Shown: piece after piece, positions 26,933 through 35,786 of the stretch
How positions within the stretch are numbered: position 1 is the stretch's first letter
Layout of the letters: each line of letters begins with the position of its first letter
Assembly (NCBI RefSeq): GCF_004346165.1
Contig: NZ_SLZZ01000005.1
Span: 1-64,000 of the forward strand
Length of the DNA: 64,000 nucleotides
Source: Muricomes intestini
GTDB taxonomy: Bacteria > Bacillota > Clostridia > Lachnospirales > Lachnospiraceae
Direction of reading: 5' to 3'
The notes under the pieces: model-generated
Databases searched by the model: none
What the model was told of the DNA's origin: nothing
What the model saw: the letters and a program-made list of their open reading frames with translations, nothing else
Made by a program: the position numbers and the translations under genes

Positions 26933-27874
26933 ATGACATTATATTTAGCCCCTTTGGAGGGGATCACCGGTTATGTATACCGAAATGCATATCATAAATA
27001 CTTTGGCCAAATGGACAAGTATTTTATTCCTTTTATCAACCCCAATCAGTTTGGCCACCTCAGTTCAAAAGAGAAAAACAATATTTTGCCTGAGCACAAT
27101 GACGGAATGTATGCAGTACCTCAGATTCTGACGAACTCGGCACAGGATTTTATCCGTACAGCACATAAGCTTCAACAATATGGATACGGTGAAGTGAACC
27201 TGAATCTGGGCTGCCCTTCAAAGACCGTAGTGGCGAAAGGGCGGGGCTCCGGATTTCTGGCATTCCCGGATAAACTGGATGCTTTTCTGGAAGAGATATT
27301 TGAGCACACAGATATGAAGATATCGATTAAAACCCGAATTGGAAAGGAAAGCCCGGAGGAATTTGAAAGGCTGCTGGGAATATATAATCAGTATCCTCTT
27401 GAGGAGCTGATTATCCATCCCAGAGTGCAGATGGATTTCTATAAGAACACACCGAACTGGGTGGTATTTGGGGGTACTCTGAAAAGCTGTAAATGCAGTG
27501 TGTGCTATAACGGAGATATTTTTACTGTAGAGGATTATAAAAAATTCACTGTGGCATTTCCGGGAGTGGACTGCATCATGCTGGGACGGGGAACTCTCTT
27601 TAATCCGGGACTGGCAGGGGCCATCCGCGGGGAAGCTGAAACGGACAAATCCACATTTGAGGCATTTCATAATCAGATATATGAGGCATATCAGAAAGAG
27701 TTGTACGGCGAGAAAAATATTTTATTTAAAATGAAAGAATTGTGGTCTTATATGGCCGCTTTATTTACCAATTATGAGAAGTATGCGAAAAGGATAAAAA
27801 AAGCGGAGAGACTGACAGTGTATGAAGATGCCGTGGAAGCACTGTTTGCTGAGCAGGAAATCCTGGAGAGCTAA
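26933..27874 (+). CDS. tRNA-dihydrouridine synthase family protein
   Basis: This 313-residue flavoenzyme reduces uridine to dihydrouridine in tRNA using FMN and NADPH. It shows the Dus pattern: YLAPLEGITGYVYRNAYHKY at the N-terminal barrel, NLNLGCPSKTVVAKGRGSGF with the catalytic cysteine, ISIKTRIGKES, the IIHPR substrate loop and IMLGRGTLFNPGL. Compared with standard DusB it has GCPSK and KGRGSG variants that group it with the Firmicutes-specific subset. It ends 4 bases inside the convergent ytaF stop region. The ribosome binding site is weak (GGAAGAG). Confidence 0.88.
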   Translation: MTLYLAPLEGITGYVYRNAYHKYFGQMDKYFIPFINPNQFGHLSSKEKNNILPEHNDGMYAVPQILTNSAQDFIRTAHKLQQYGYGEVNLNLGCPSKTVVAKGRGSGFLAFPDKLDAFLEEIFEHTDMKISIKTRIGKESPEEFERLLGIYNQYPLEELIIHPRVQMDFYKNTPNWVVFGGTLKSCKCSVCYNGDIFTVEDYKKFTVAFPGVDCIMLGRGTLFNPGLAGAIRGEAETDKSTFEAFHNQIYEAYQKELYGEKNILFKMKELWSYMAALFTNYEKYAKRIKKAERLTVYEDAVEALFAEQEILES

Positions 27875-28473
27875 AACAGCTCATAAATGCCCAGTCCCAC
27901 CAGAATCAGACCAGAAAGTACATCTGCCGTCCTGTCGGAAATAGGAGGGACTTTTGTTTTCCCTATAACATTTCCGGCATAAAGAAATGTGACGGATATA
28001 ATGAGAGAGAGGAGGGCTGTGGGCAAAAGCTTTAATCCGGTGATACTGGCCCCGATGCCCATCCCTATATTGTTTATTGAAAGGGTGAGTCCCAGAAAAA
28101 GCCCCTCTTTTATAGTGAGAAGAGAATCTTCGGCCTGGCTGTTGTCTTTAGAATCGGATGTGAATTCACTGGCTTTTACTTCGACCTTCTTGAATTTCAT
28201 GCTGAGGTAAGTATAAAGGGATTTTATGATATAGTACAGTCCAAGGCCGATTAACAGTGCACACCCGATGGCCTGGGAAGAGGAGGCCGGGAGGAACCGG
28301 GAGATTTCAGCTCCTAGTAAGATTGCTGTTACGGTTCCAATTAGAGTGACCAAGCTGATGATAGTACTTTTTAGGAGGCTGATATTTGATTTTTTGATTC
28401 CATAGGAAAGTCCGACGATAAAGCTATCTATATTTGCGGAAATAGCAAATAGAAGTGATGAAATAAGATGCAT
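27871..28473 (-). CDS. ytaF: Sporulation membrane protein YtaF (MntP-like fold)
   Basis: This 200-residue protein has six membrane segments in two three-helix halves related to MntP manganese exporters. Each half carries an Asn/Asp motif: ANIDSFIVGLSYG in the first and SINNIGMGIGASI in the second. A charged cytoplasmic loop (about 95-125) joins the halves. The YtaF form is restricted to spore formers in Firmicutes. Its stop overlaps the stop of the Dus gene by a few bases on the opposite strand. The function in sporulation is not established. Confidence 0.85.
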   Translation of the reverse strand: MHLISSLLFAISANIDSFIVGLSYGIKKSNISLLKSTIISLVTLIGTVTAILLGAEISRFLPASSSQAIGCALLIGLGLYYIIKSLYTYLSMKFKKVEVKASEFTSDSKDNSQAEDSLLTIKEGLFLGLTLSINNIGMGIGASITGLKLLPTALLSLIISVTFLYAGNVIGKTKVPPISDRTADVLSGLILVGLGIYELF

Positions 28474-28580
28474 AATCTTCTCCTGATATCATGGCAGTTG
28501 TTTCTATTCAGTATATTCAGAAGTATTTGTTGGGTTCCTTATGCATAGACTATTAAGAGTTGATTGACAGGAGCCTGTAC

Positions 28581-29699
28581 ATGCGCAAACATATCATTTC
28601 CCCTTCTGGGATTATGGCAGAAATACTGTTGCTGCTTCTTGTGCTGGGTGTCTGGCAGAGCAAAAATCAGTCTGGTTTTGAAGACAGGGAGACGAAAGCC
28701 TCCGCTTTGGCAGAGGAAGATACTGGGTCTGCGAAAGCCTCGGAGAAGGAAAAGGACTTTATAAAATGGGTGGAATTTAATGTTACTTATGAGGCTTTGA
28801 ATCGGGCCTATACATATGATGTGGAAACTTACATGGAAGATGTACACCTGGACTGGGTGGAGCTTCTGGCCTACCTAGGTGCAAAATACGGGGGGGATTT
28901 TACCCGGTACAGAGAAAAGGATATGACGGAAGCGGCCGAGAGGCTTCTCTCCGGTGATACGACAATGGAAAAATTGGCCGCAGATATGCAGTATTATCCA
29001 TATTACCTGGAGGCATATGGTACAGTGCTGGATGGAATGGTGGGGGAATATGAGATTGAAGAGGATGCAGAGGGAAAAATGGAGAAAGAAACTGCCGCTG
29101 CAAAATCTGGCAAAAAAGTATGGAAGAAATATTATGGACTGAAGGCATTTGCCCCCATTGCAAAAGGATTTCCGTATTCTGACTATGATGATTTCGGTGT
29201 CTCGAGAAGCTATGGTTATCGGAGAAATCATCTGGGACATGATATGATGGGGCAGGTCGGTACTCCCGTGATATGTGCCCAAAGCGGCTATGTAAAGGTT
29301 CTGGGCTGGAATCAGTATGGCGGATGGCGGATAGGAATCAGCAGCTTTGACGAGAAGAAATACTACTATTATGCCCATTTAAGACAGAATGTTCCTTTTG
29401 CAGAATCACTGAAGGAAGGGGATGTAGTGCAGGCTGGCGATGTCATCGGTTACATGGGAAGGACCGGATACAGTGCAAAGGAAAATGTCAACAATATTGA
29501 CACTTATCATCTCCATTTCGGGCTGCAGCTTATATTTGATGAATCACAAAGAGAAGGAAACCATGAGATATGGGTGGACGTATATCCTCTGGTTAGATTT
29601 CTGTCACAGAACAGATCTGAAGTACTGCGAAACGATGCAAACAAAGAGTGGTACCGTAAATACCAGATAAAAGACCCAATTGTAGAAAAATTCCGATAA
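28581..29699 (+). CDS. M23 family metallopeptidase, membrane anchored
   Basis: This 372-residue protein has an N-terminal hydrophobic anchor (residues about 11-26), an extracytoplasmic region of about 180 residues without a recognised fold, and a C-terminal LytM/M23 domain. Zinc-ligand motifs are present: HLGHDMMG (HxxxD) and HLHFGLQL (HxH), plus YYYAHL between them. It probably cuts peptidoglycan cross-links or acts in a SpoIIQ-like sporulation role; the complete zinc motif argues for active hydrolysis. The ATG at 28581 follows AGGAG by about 7 bases. Confidence 0.85.
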   Translation: MRKHIISPSGIMAEILLLLLVLGVWQSKNQSGFEDRETKASALAEEDTGSAKASEKEKDFIKWVEFNVTYEALNRAYTYDVETYMEDVHLDWVELLAYLGAKYGGDFTRYREKDMTEAAERLLSGDTTMEKLAADMQYYPYYLEAYGTVLDGMVGEYEIEEDAEGKMEKETAAAKSGKKVWKKYYGLKAFAPIAKGFPYSDYDDFGVSRSYGYRRNHLGHDMMGQVGTPVICAQSGYVKVLGWNQYGGWRIGISSFDEKKYYYYAHLRQNVPFAESLKEGDVVQAGDVIGYMGRTGYSAKENVNNIDTYHLHFGLQLIFDESQREGNHEIWVDVYPLVRFLSQNRSEVLRNDANKEWYRKYQIKDPIVEKFR

Positions 29700-29753
29700 T
29701 AAGAGCGGGGCTTTAACGGGGAATCCCGATTCCACGGGGTGTCATAGAGAAAG

Positions 29754-29800
29754 TTAAGAATATTCTGAAAACGGAACTCAAAAGGGTCTGACCCCTTTTT
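29754..29800 (+). repeat. Family B half-element, copy B3
   Basis: TTAAGAATATTCTGAAAACG followed by GAACTCAAAAGGGTCTGACC and CCTTTTT. It corresponds to the right half of the full family B elements at 51430 and 55435, with a related copy at 30365-30412 in the same orientation on the other side of the PAP2 gene. Its GGGTCTGACCC end plus T-run probably acts as a terminator for the M23 gene. Confidence 0.75.
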
Positions 29801-29814
29801 AGGTTGGAGATTAT

Positions 29815-30363
29815 ATGAATTTTTTATTACAGTTAGAGGGAAACATTTTGCTCTTTATACAGGAACATATCAGACAGGATTGGATGACACCATTTTGGAT
29901 ATTTATTACGTCATTGGGAAATAAAGGATGGTTCTGGCTGGCAGTTTCTGCACTGATGCTGATCCCCAGGAGAACGAGAAAAATTGGGATTATGGCGCTG
30001 CTGGCGCTGTCAATAGGGTTCTTGATAACAAATTTGGCATTGAAAAATCTGGTGGCGAGAATCCGACCTTATGAAACGGTGGAGGGTCTAAAACTTTTGA
30101 TTGCAAGACAGAGTGATTTTTCTTTTCCCTCGGGCCATGCATGTGCTTCTTTTGCCGCAGCTTCCGTGTATTTCAGGAAGCTGCCTCAAAAGTGGGGAAT
30201 ATCGGCAGTTGTGCTGGCTGCTCTGATTGCGTTTTCCCGCCTGTATGTGGGAGTTCATTATCCGACGGATGTTCTTGCAGGTGCGGTGATAGGTATTTGG
30301 GCTGCATGGGCAGCGATACACCTTGTCGAATACATAGAGCGGAATTCATATCGTTCCTCGTAA
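29815..30363 (+). CDS. PAP2 family phosphatase, membrane bound
   Basis: This 182-residue integral membrane phosphatase carries the three PAP2 active-site motifs: KNLVARIRP, PSGH and SRLYVGVHYPTD, with the two catalytic histidines. Such proteins dephosphorylate undecaprenyl pyrophosphate or phosphatidic-acid-type lipids. Undecaprenyl pyrophosphate phosphatase (BcrC-like) is a plausible role and would fit cell-wall metabolism nearby, but this is inference. GGTTGGAG precedes the ATG. The gene is bracketed by two family B half-elements in direct orientation. Confidence 0.9.
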   Translation: MNFLLQLEGNILLFIQEHIRQDWMTPFWIFITSLGNKGWFWLAVSALMLIPRRTRKIGIMALLALSIGFLITNLALKNLVARIRPYETVEGLKLLIARQSDFSFPSGHACASFAAASVYFRKLPQKWGISAVVLAALIAFSRLYVGVHYPTDVLAGAVIGIWAAWAAIHLVEYIERNSYRSS

Positions 30364-30364
30364 A

Positions 30365-30412
30365 TTTTAAGAATATTCTGAAAACGAGCCGCAAAGGGGT
30401 CAGACCCCTTTG
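30365..30412 (+). repeat. Family B half-element, copy B4, overlapping the pyrG 3' end
   Basis: TTTTAAGAATATTCTGAAAA followed by CGAGCCGCAAAGGGGTCAGA and CCCCTTTGG. AAAGGGG/CCCCTTT forms a perfect palindrome. On the minus strand the CTP synthase reading frame enters this palindrome and stops at the TGA (30400-30402) inside it, so its last residues Lys-Gly-Val are element-encoded. Confidence 0.75.
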
Positions 30413-32004
30413 GCCAAAGCCGCCTCCACGAATCCTTTAAATAATGGATGAGGGCGGTTTGGCCGAGACTTCAGTTCGGGGTGAGCCTGCGTGGCGATAA
30501 ACCAGGGATGTTCCGGTATCTCAATCATTTCCACAATCCGGCCGTCAGGTGAAAGTCCGGAGAGCATCATCCCGTGTTCCTCCAGGGCCTCACGGTAGTC
30601 GTTATTTACCTCATAGCGATGACGGTGGCGTTCCTTGATCTCCTCTTTGCCATATAATACATAGGCTTTGGACTCTTTTTTCAAAACACAGGGATAGGCA
30701 CCTAGACGGAGGGTTCCGCCGATATCTTCAACACCAATCTGATCCGGCATAATATGAATCACAGGGTGGGTGGTGTCGGGATTTAGCTCCATGCTGTGTG
30801 CATCGTTGTAGCCAAGCACATCCCGCGCAAATTCTACGATAGCAAGCTGCATCCCAAGGCACAGGCCAAGGAATGGAATATTATGGGTGCGGGCATACCG
30901 TATGGCTTCTATTTTGCCGTCAATGCCCCTGTCGCCGAAACCGCCCGGAACAAGAATTCCACTGACATCCCGGAACAAGTCGGCTGCATTGTCGGCAGTG
31001 ACTGTTTCGGAGTCAATCCACTTAATATTCACTGTGGTATGACTGTAAATACCTCCGTGCTTCAGTGCTTCCACCACGCTGATGTAAGCGTCATGAAGCT
31101 GTATATATTTGCCTACAAGTGCGACAGTGATCTCCTGTGTAGGATGCCGCAGATTGTCCACCATCTCTGCCCAGTCTTCCAGATCCGGCTCTGGACAGTC
31201 TAGATGAAGACATTCACATACTACCTGCGCCAAATTCTCGCGCTCCATGGCAAGAGGCGCTTCATACAAATATTCCACATCCAGGTTTTGTAAAACATGC
31301 TTTGCCGGGATATTACAGAAGAGGGAAATCTTATCTTTCATGGTGTTATCCAGCGGGTATTCCGAACGGCAGACAATGATATCCGGCCGGATTCCCATTC
31401 CCTGCAGCTCTTTTACACTCGCCTGGGTTGGCTTAGTCTTCATTTCCTGGGAGGCTTTCAGATAAGGAATCAGAGTTACATGTATCAAAATAACATTCTC
31501 GAATCCTTTCTCATGCTGAAATTGGCGTATGGCCTCGAGAAAAGGCTGACTCTCAATATCTCCGACGGTTCCGCCCACTTCTATGATAGCAATCTCTGTT
31601 TTGGCAGCAGCCGGATTGCGGTAAAATCTGCTTTTAATTTCATTTGTGATGTGGGGAATGACCTGTACGGTTCCTCCGCCGAAATCACCCCGGCGCTCTT
31701 TCTGCAGGACAGACCAGTAAATCTTTCCCGTTGTGACATTTGAATTCTTTGTGAGACTCTCATCAATAAAACGCTCATAATGTCCCAAATCCAGATCTGT
31801 CTCTGCCCCATCGTCAGTTACGAATACTTCACCGTGCTGTACCGGGTTCATGGTTCCCGGGTCTATGTTGATGTAGGGATCAAATTTCTGCATGGTCACT
31901 GTATACCCACGTGCCTTCAGCAGACGACCCAGTGATGCGGCAGTGATGCCCTTTCCCAGACCAGAAACAACCCCACCGGTAACAAATACATATTTTACTG
32001 CCAT
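30400..32004 (-). CDS. pyrG: CTP synthase
   Basis: This 534-residue enzyme converts UTP to CTP using ATP and glutamine. The synthase domain (1-265) starts [20 protein letters not shown] with the P-loop; QFLEAIRQF and SEYPLD-type segments follow. The glutaminase domain carries [10 protein letters not shown] with the catalytic cysteine and a C-terminal His/Glu ([11 protein letters not shown]). The last three residues and the stop derive from a family B repeat, so the natural C-terminus may have been altered slightly; this lies outside conserved structure. GGAGGAGCG precedes the ATG. It is transcribed alone from a TTGTAT/TATACT promoter. Confidence 0.96.
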   Translation of the reverse strand: MAVKYVFVTGGVVSGLGKGITAASLGRLLKARGYTVTMQKFDPYINIDPGTMNPVQHGEVFVTDDGAETDLDLGHYERFIDESLTKNSNVTTGKIYWSVLQKERRGDFGGGTVQVIPHITNEIKSRFYRNPAAAKTEIAIIEVGGTVGDIESQPFLEAIRQFQHEKGFENVILIHVTLIPYLKASQEMKTKPTQASVKELQGMGIRPDIIVCRSEYPLDNTMKDKISLFCNIPAKHVLQNLDVEYLYEAPLAMERENLAQVVCECLHLDCPEPDLEDWAEMVDNLRHPTQEITVALVGKYIQLHDAYISVVEALKHGGIYSHTTVNIKWIDSETVTADNAADLFRDVSGILVPGGFGDRGIDGKIEAIRYARTHNIPFLGLCLGMQLAIVEFARDVLGYNDAHSMELNPDTTHPVIHIMPDQIGVEDIGGTLRLGAYPCVLKKESKAYVLYGKEEIKERHRHRYEVNNDYREALEEHGMMLSGLSPDGRIVEMIEIPEHPWFIATQAHPELKSRPNRPHPLFKGFVEAALAKGV

Positions 32005-32045
32005 ACGCTCCTCCTTTAGTAAAGAACATTAAAAAATACCTAAAA

Positions 32046-32075
32046 AGTATACACCAGTTTTGAGAAAAAATACAA
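32046..32075 (-). promoter_or_regulatory. Promoter of pyrG
   Basis: On the minus strand TTGTAT (32070-32075) and TATACT (32046-32051) lie 18 bases apart. The leader is about 35 bases and has no room for a classical attenuator. Confidence 0.55.
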
Positions 32076-32081
32076 CACTTT

Positions 32082-33560
32082 TTAATGGTAAATATGATCC
32101 GTTTCGTAAACTGCCTCGCTGGTAATCTGTACGTCTAGTTTTTTGAAGATTTTGATATCCACATCTGAAAGCATAACAGAAGTATGGGCTTGACACCCCT
32201 TTAATTTCGGAAGCTGTTCCAGTGCTTTCCTTGCATCGGGGTTTCCTGCAGCGCTGGTAGACAGTGCAATTAGAACTTCATCTGTATGCAGCCGGGGATT
32301 CTTACTTTTTAGATAATCTACTTTTAGTTTTTGAATTGGTTCAATGGACTCCGGAGAAATTACATGTAGTCCATGGTCAATGCCGGCCAGCTCCTTTAAC
32401 ACATTGAGAAGCAGTGCAGCGGAGGCTCCCAGCAGGTTGGAAGTCTTACCAGTTATGATGCGGCCGTCATCCAGTTCCAGGGCAGCGGCTGGCGCATGAG
32501 TTTCCCTGGCGCGTTCCAGTGCCTTCCCGACTACACGGCGGTCCTGTACAGTTACATTGGCCTGATTCATCAGCAGCTCCAATTTCTGAATTTCTTCTTC
32601 GGAGCATGTCCCTTCCAACAGGCGGTTCAGCGCCGCAAAATATCTCCGGACGATTTCCTGACGGGATGCTTCACGGCAGACCTTATCGTCACAGATGCAA
32701 TTTCCAGCCATGTTGACACCCATATCGGTGGGAGATTTGTAGGGGCTTTTGCCGTAAATTTTTTCAAAAATAGTATTCAGAACTGGAAAGATTTCTACAT
32801 CCCGGTTATAATTTACCGTTGTAATTCCGTATGCTTCCAAGTGGAAAGGATCAATCATATTCACATCATTTAAATCTGCAGTGGCCGCTTCATAAGCGAG
32901 ATTAATAGGATGTTTCAGTGGGAGATTCCAGATGGGAAATGTTTCAAATTTGGCATACCCCGCATGAATTCCGCGTTTGTGCTCATGATAAAGCTGAGAA
33001 AGACAGGTTGCCATTTTGCCGCTTCCCGGACCGGGAGCGGTTATGATTACCAGGGGACGTGTTGTTTCAATGTAATCATTTTTACCGTACCCTTCATCGC
33101 TGATAATCAGTGGGATGTTGGAGGGATAGCCGTTGATATTATAGTGCATATAAACAGGGATGGAAAGATTTTCCAGACGGTTTTTAAAGAGCAGTGCACT
33201 TTCCTGGCCGGAGTACTGTGTGATGACGACGCTGCCTACATACAGGCCATTGTCCCGGAAAGAATCCATAAGGCGGAGGACATCCAGATCATAGGTGATC
33301 CCTAAATCTCCGCGGACTTTATTTTTTTCGATATCCTTTGCGCTGATGACAATGACAATTTCCGCCTGACTCCCAAGCTGCTCCAGAAGGCGGAGCTTGC
33401 TGTCAGGGTCAAACCCAGGCAACACTCTGGACGCATGATAGTCATCGAATAATTTCCCCCCAAATTCAAGGTAAAGCTTGTTGTCAAACTGGTTAATCCG
33501 CTGACGGATATGTTCTGATTGCATAGTTAGGTACTTTTTGTTATCAAATCCTATTTTCAT
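32082..33560 (-). CDS. DUF1846 domain-containing protein
   Basis: This 492-residue cytosolic protein of the DUF1846 family is frequent in Firmicutes. It opens GFDNKKYLTMQSEHIRQRI and includes LYLEFGGKLFDDYHASRVLPGF, the P-loop-like TAPGPGSGKMATCLSQLYHEH, and DMGVNMAGNCICDD. Structures of the family show a phosphate-binding fold, but the reaction is unknown. The ATG at 33560 is preceded by AAAGGA at 9 bases; an upstream in-frame ATG at 33578 has no good site. It is divergent from ftsH. Confidence 0.88.
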   Translation of the reverse strand: MKIGFDNKKYLTMQSEHIRQRINQFDNKLYLEFGGKLFDDYHASRVLPGFDPDSKLRLLEQLGSQAEIVIVISAKDIEKNKVRGDLGITYDLDVLRLMDSFRDNGLYVGSVVITQYSGQESALLFKNRLENLSIPVYMHYNINGYPSNIPLIISDEGYGKNDYIETTRPLVIITAPGPGSGKMATCLSQLYHEHKRGIHAGYAKFETFPIWNLPLKHPINLAYEAATADLNDVNMIDPFHLEAYGITTVNYNRDVEIFPVLNTIFEKIYGKSPYKSPTDMGVNMAGNCICDDKVCREASRQEIVRRYFAALNRLLEGTCSEEEIQKLELLMNQANVTVQDRRVVGKALERARETHAPAAALELDDGRIITGKTSNLLGASAALLLNVLKELAGIDHGLHVISPESIEPIQKLKVDYLKSKNPRLHTDEVLIALSTSAAGNPDARKALEQLPKLKGCQAHTSVMLSDVDIKIFKKLDVQITSEAVYETDHIYH

Positions 33561-33642
33561 TTTTTCATTCCTTTTCATGACATATTCGTACCCAGTATAC
33601 TATAAAATGCCTTGTGTTTACAATATTTTCATAATCTTTTTA

Positions 33643-33671
33643 TTGATTTATGGGATAGCTGTACTTATAAT
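33643..33671 (+). promoter_or_regulatory. Promoter of ftsH
   Basis: TTGATT (33643-33648) and a perfect TATAAT (33666-33671) are separated by exactly 17 bases, with the ATG 29 bases beyond the -10 box. Confidence 0.75.
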
Positions 33672-33699
33672 GAATGTAGTGGATTGTAGGAGGCGAAGA

Positions 33700-35667
33700 A
33701 TGGATAATCAAAATAGAAATAATAATAATCCCAGAAATAACCGGCAGGGGTGGGGTATTATTTTTATAACCACATTGCTGACCGTTTTTATAGTGATGGG
33801 CCTGTATTCTATGATGCAGGATAAGAACCCTGATGAAATCAGTTATAGTAAATTCCTAAAGATGGTAGATGAAAAAGAGGTGGAAAAGGTCACCATCGAT
33901 TCGACAAAGATTTATATTACTCTGACAGATAAAGCAAGAACTGAGGAAAAGAAAGACACCGGTGCCGATATTGTCACCCAGCTTGAGCAGAGAACTGGAG
34001 AGAAGGAGCCGGATTATTACACCGGTGTTGTGAATGACGATACATTGTCCGACCGTCTGTATAAAGCGGGGGTGGAATATGAACAGAAGATTCCTGATAC
34101 TGCATCTTCGATGGCCTTCGAGATATTTGTTACAGTTATTCTCCCGATTATTATGCTGATTGTTTTGTTTAATTTCCTTATGAGGCGCATGTCAAAAGGC
34201 GGCGGAATGATGGGAATCGGCAAAAGCAACGCAAAAGTTTACGTGGAAAAAGAGACCGGTGTCACTTTCCAGGATGTGGCAGGTCAGGACGAGGCAAAAG
34301 AATCTCTGCAGGAAGTGGTGGATTTTCTCCACAATCCCGGGAAGTATACAGGAATCGGCGCCAAGCTCCCGAAAGGGGCCCTGCTGGTGGGGCCTCCGGG
34401 AACGGGAAAGACTTTGCTTGCAAAAGCGGTGGCCGGGGAGGCCAAGGTACCGTTTTTTTCTCTGTCAGGTTCCGCTTTTGTTGAGATGTACGTAGGTGTG
34501 GGCGCTTCCCGTGTCCGTGACCTGTTCAAGCAGGCACAGCAGATGGCACCGTGCATTGTGTTTATTGACGAGATTGACGCAATTGGAAAGTCACGTGACA
34601 GTGCACTGGGCGGCGGCAATGATGAGCGCGAGCAGACACTGAATCAGCTTTTAGCTGAGATGGACGGATTTGATACAAATAAGGGACTGCTGCTTCTTGC
34701 GGCGACAAACCGTCCGGAAGTATTGGATCCTGCACTTTTGCGTCCCGGCCGTTTCGACAGGCGGATTATTGTTGATAAACCGGACTTAAAAGGGCGTGTA
34801 GATGTTCTGAAAGTACATTCTAAAGATGTAAAGATGGATGAAACTGTAGATTTAGAGGCGATTGCACTGGCAACGTCCGGAGCGGTAGGCTCCGACCTTG
34901 CTAACATGATTAATGAAGCCGCCATCAATGCAGTAAAGCGCGGAAGAAAAGTGGTAGGCCAGAAAGATTTATTTGAAGCAGTAGAGGTTGTTCTGGTCGG
35001 CAAGGAGAAGAAGGACCGCATCATGAGTGCAGAGGAGCGGAGAATCGTATCCTACCATGAGGTGGGACATGCACTGGTGGGTGCACTTCAGAAAGATGCA
35101 GAGCCGGTTCAGAAGATTACCATCGTGCCCAGGACCATGGGCGCTCTCGGATATGTAATGCAGACACCGGAGGAGGAGAAGTTCCTCAACACCAAGAAGG
35201 AGCTGGAAGCGATGCTGGTTGGAGCATTGGCAGGACGCGCCGCCGAGGAAATCGTATTTGATACTGTGACGACAGGTGCTTCCAATGACATTGAGCAGGC
35301 CACCAAGATTGCAAGAGCTATGATTACCCAGTACGGTATGTCTGATAAGTTCGGTCTAATTGGACTTGAATCCATCCAAAACCGCTATCTGGACGGACGC
35401 CCGGTTATGAACTGTGGAGATGCAACGGCGGCCGAGATTGACAACGAAGTTATGCAGATGCTTAAAAAAGCATATGAGGAGGCAAAGAACCTTCTGAGTA
35501 AAAATAGAGAGGCTCTGGATAAGATAGCAGACTTCCTGATAGAAAAGGAAACAATCACAGGCAAAGAATTTATGAAGATCTTCCGCGTAGTAAAAGGTAT
35601 AGAAGAGCCGGAAGAAGGGGCAGAACCTAAAAAAGAAGTGCGTGTTTCCATGAAGCCGGTTGAGTAA
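33700..35667 (+). CDS. ftsH: ATP-dependent zinc metalloprotease FtsH
   Basis: This 655-residue membrane-anchored AAA+ protease degrades misfolded membrane and regulatory proteins. Two N-terminal membrane helices (about 15-38 and 145-165) enclose a short extracytoplasmic domain. The AAA domain carries the Walker A loop GPPGTGKT at 231-238, Walker [10 protein letters not shown] and the SRH ([19 protein letters not shown]). The peptidase zinc motif HEVGH is at 453-457. The ATG at 33700 follows TAGGAGG; the open frame extends upstream but without conservation. A stem-loop terminator overlaps its stop codon. Confidence 0.96.
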   Translation: MDNQNRNNNNPRNNRQGWGIIFITTLLTVFIVMGLYSMMQDKNPDEISYSKFLKMVDEKEVEKVTIDSTKIYITLTDKARTEEKKDTGADIVTQLEQRTGEKEPDYYTGVVNDDTLSDRLYKAGVEYEQKIPDTASSMAFEIFVTVILPIIMLIVLFNFLMRRMSKGGGMMGIGKSNAKVYVEKETGVTFQDVAGQDEAKESLQEVVDFLHNPGKYTGIGAKLPKGALLVGPPGTGKTLLAKAVAGEAKVPFFSLSGSAFVEMYVGVGASRVRDLFKQAQQMAPCIVFIDEIDAIGKSRDSALGGGNDEREQTLNQLLAEMDGFDTNKGLLLLAATNRPEVLDPALLRPGRFDRRIIVDKPDLKGRVDVLKVHSKDVKMDETVDLEAIALATSGAVGSDLANMINEAAINAVKRGRKVVGQKDLFEAVEVVLVGKEKKDRIMSAEERRIVSYHEVGHALVGALQKDAEPVQKITIVPRTMGALGYVMQTPEEEKFLNTKKELEAMLVGALAGRAAEEIVFDTVTTGASNDIEQATKIARAMITQYGMSDKFGLIGLESIQNRYLDGRPVMNCGDATAAEIDNEVMQMLKKAYEEAKNLLSKNREALDKIADFLIEKETITGKEFMKIFRVVKGIEEPEEGAEPKKEVRVSMKPVE

Positions 35668-35681
35668 TCAACCGGCTTTTG
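35653..35681 (+). terminator. Terminator of ftsH
   Basis: AAGCCGGTTGA (35653-35663) pairs perfectly with TCAACCGGCTT (35668-35678) around a loop containing the ftsH stop codon, followed by TT. Confidence 0.8.
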
Positions 35682-35711
35682 TATAATGGGAAACTTTGTT
35701 TCCCATTATAC
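35681..35711. repeat. Perfect 14-bp inverted repeat upstream of uvrC
   Basis: GTATAATGGGAAAC and GTTTCCCATTATAC are separated by TTT. It directly follows the ftsH terminator and includes a TATAAT on each strand. It could be a second terminator stem, an operator or a promoter-bearing palindrome. Confidence 0.6.
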
Positions 35712-35751
35712 ATGAAATCCTCCGGGGGGATGCACACTGCCTTTATTAGCG

Positions 35752-35780
35752 TTGCAATTATTCAGAAGAACATTTATAAT
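35752..35780 (+). promoter_or_regulatory. Promoter of uvrC giving a possible leaderless transcript
   Basis: TTGCAA (35752-35757) and a perfect TATAAT (35775-35780) are 17 bases apart. The uvrC ATG at 35787 starts only 6 bases after the -10 box, about where transcription would begin. No Shine-Dalgarno sequence is visible before that ATG. Confidence 0.55.
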
Positions 35781-35786
35781 ACAGAC

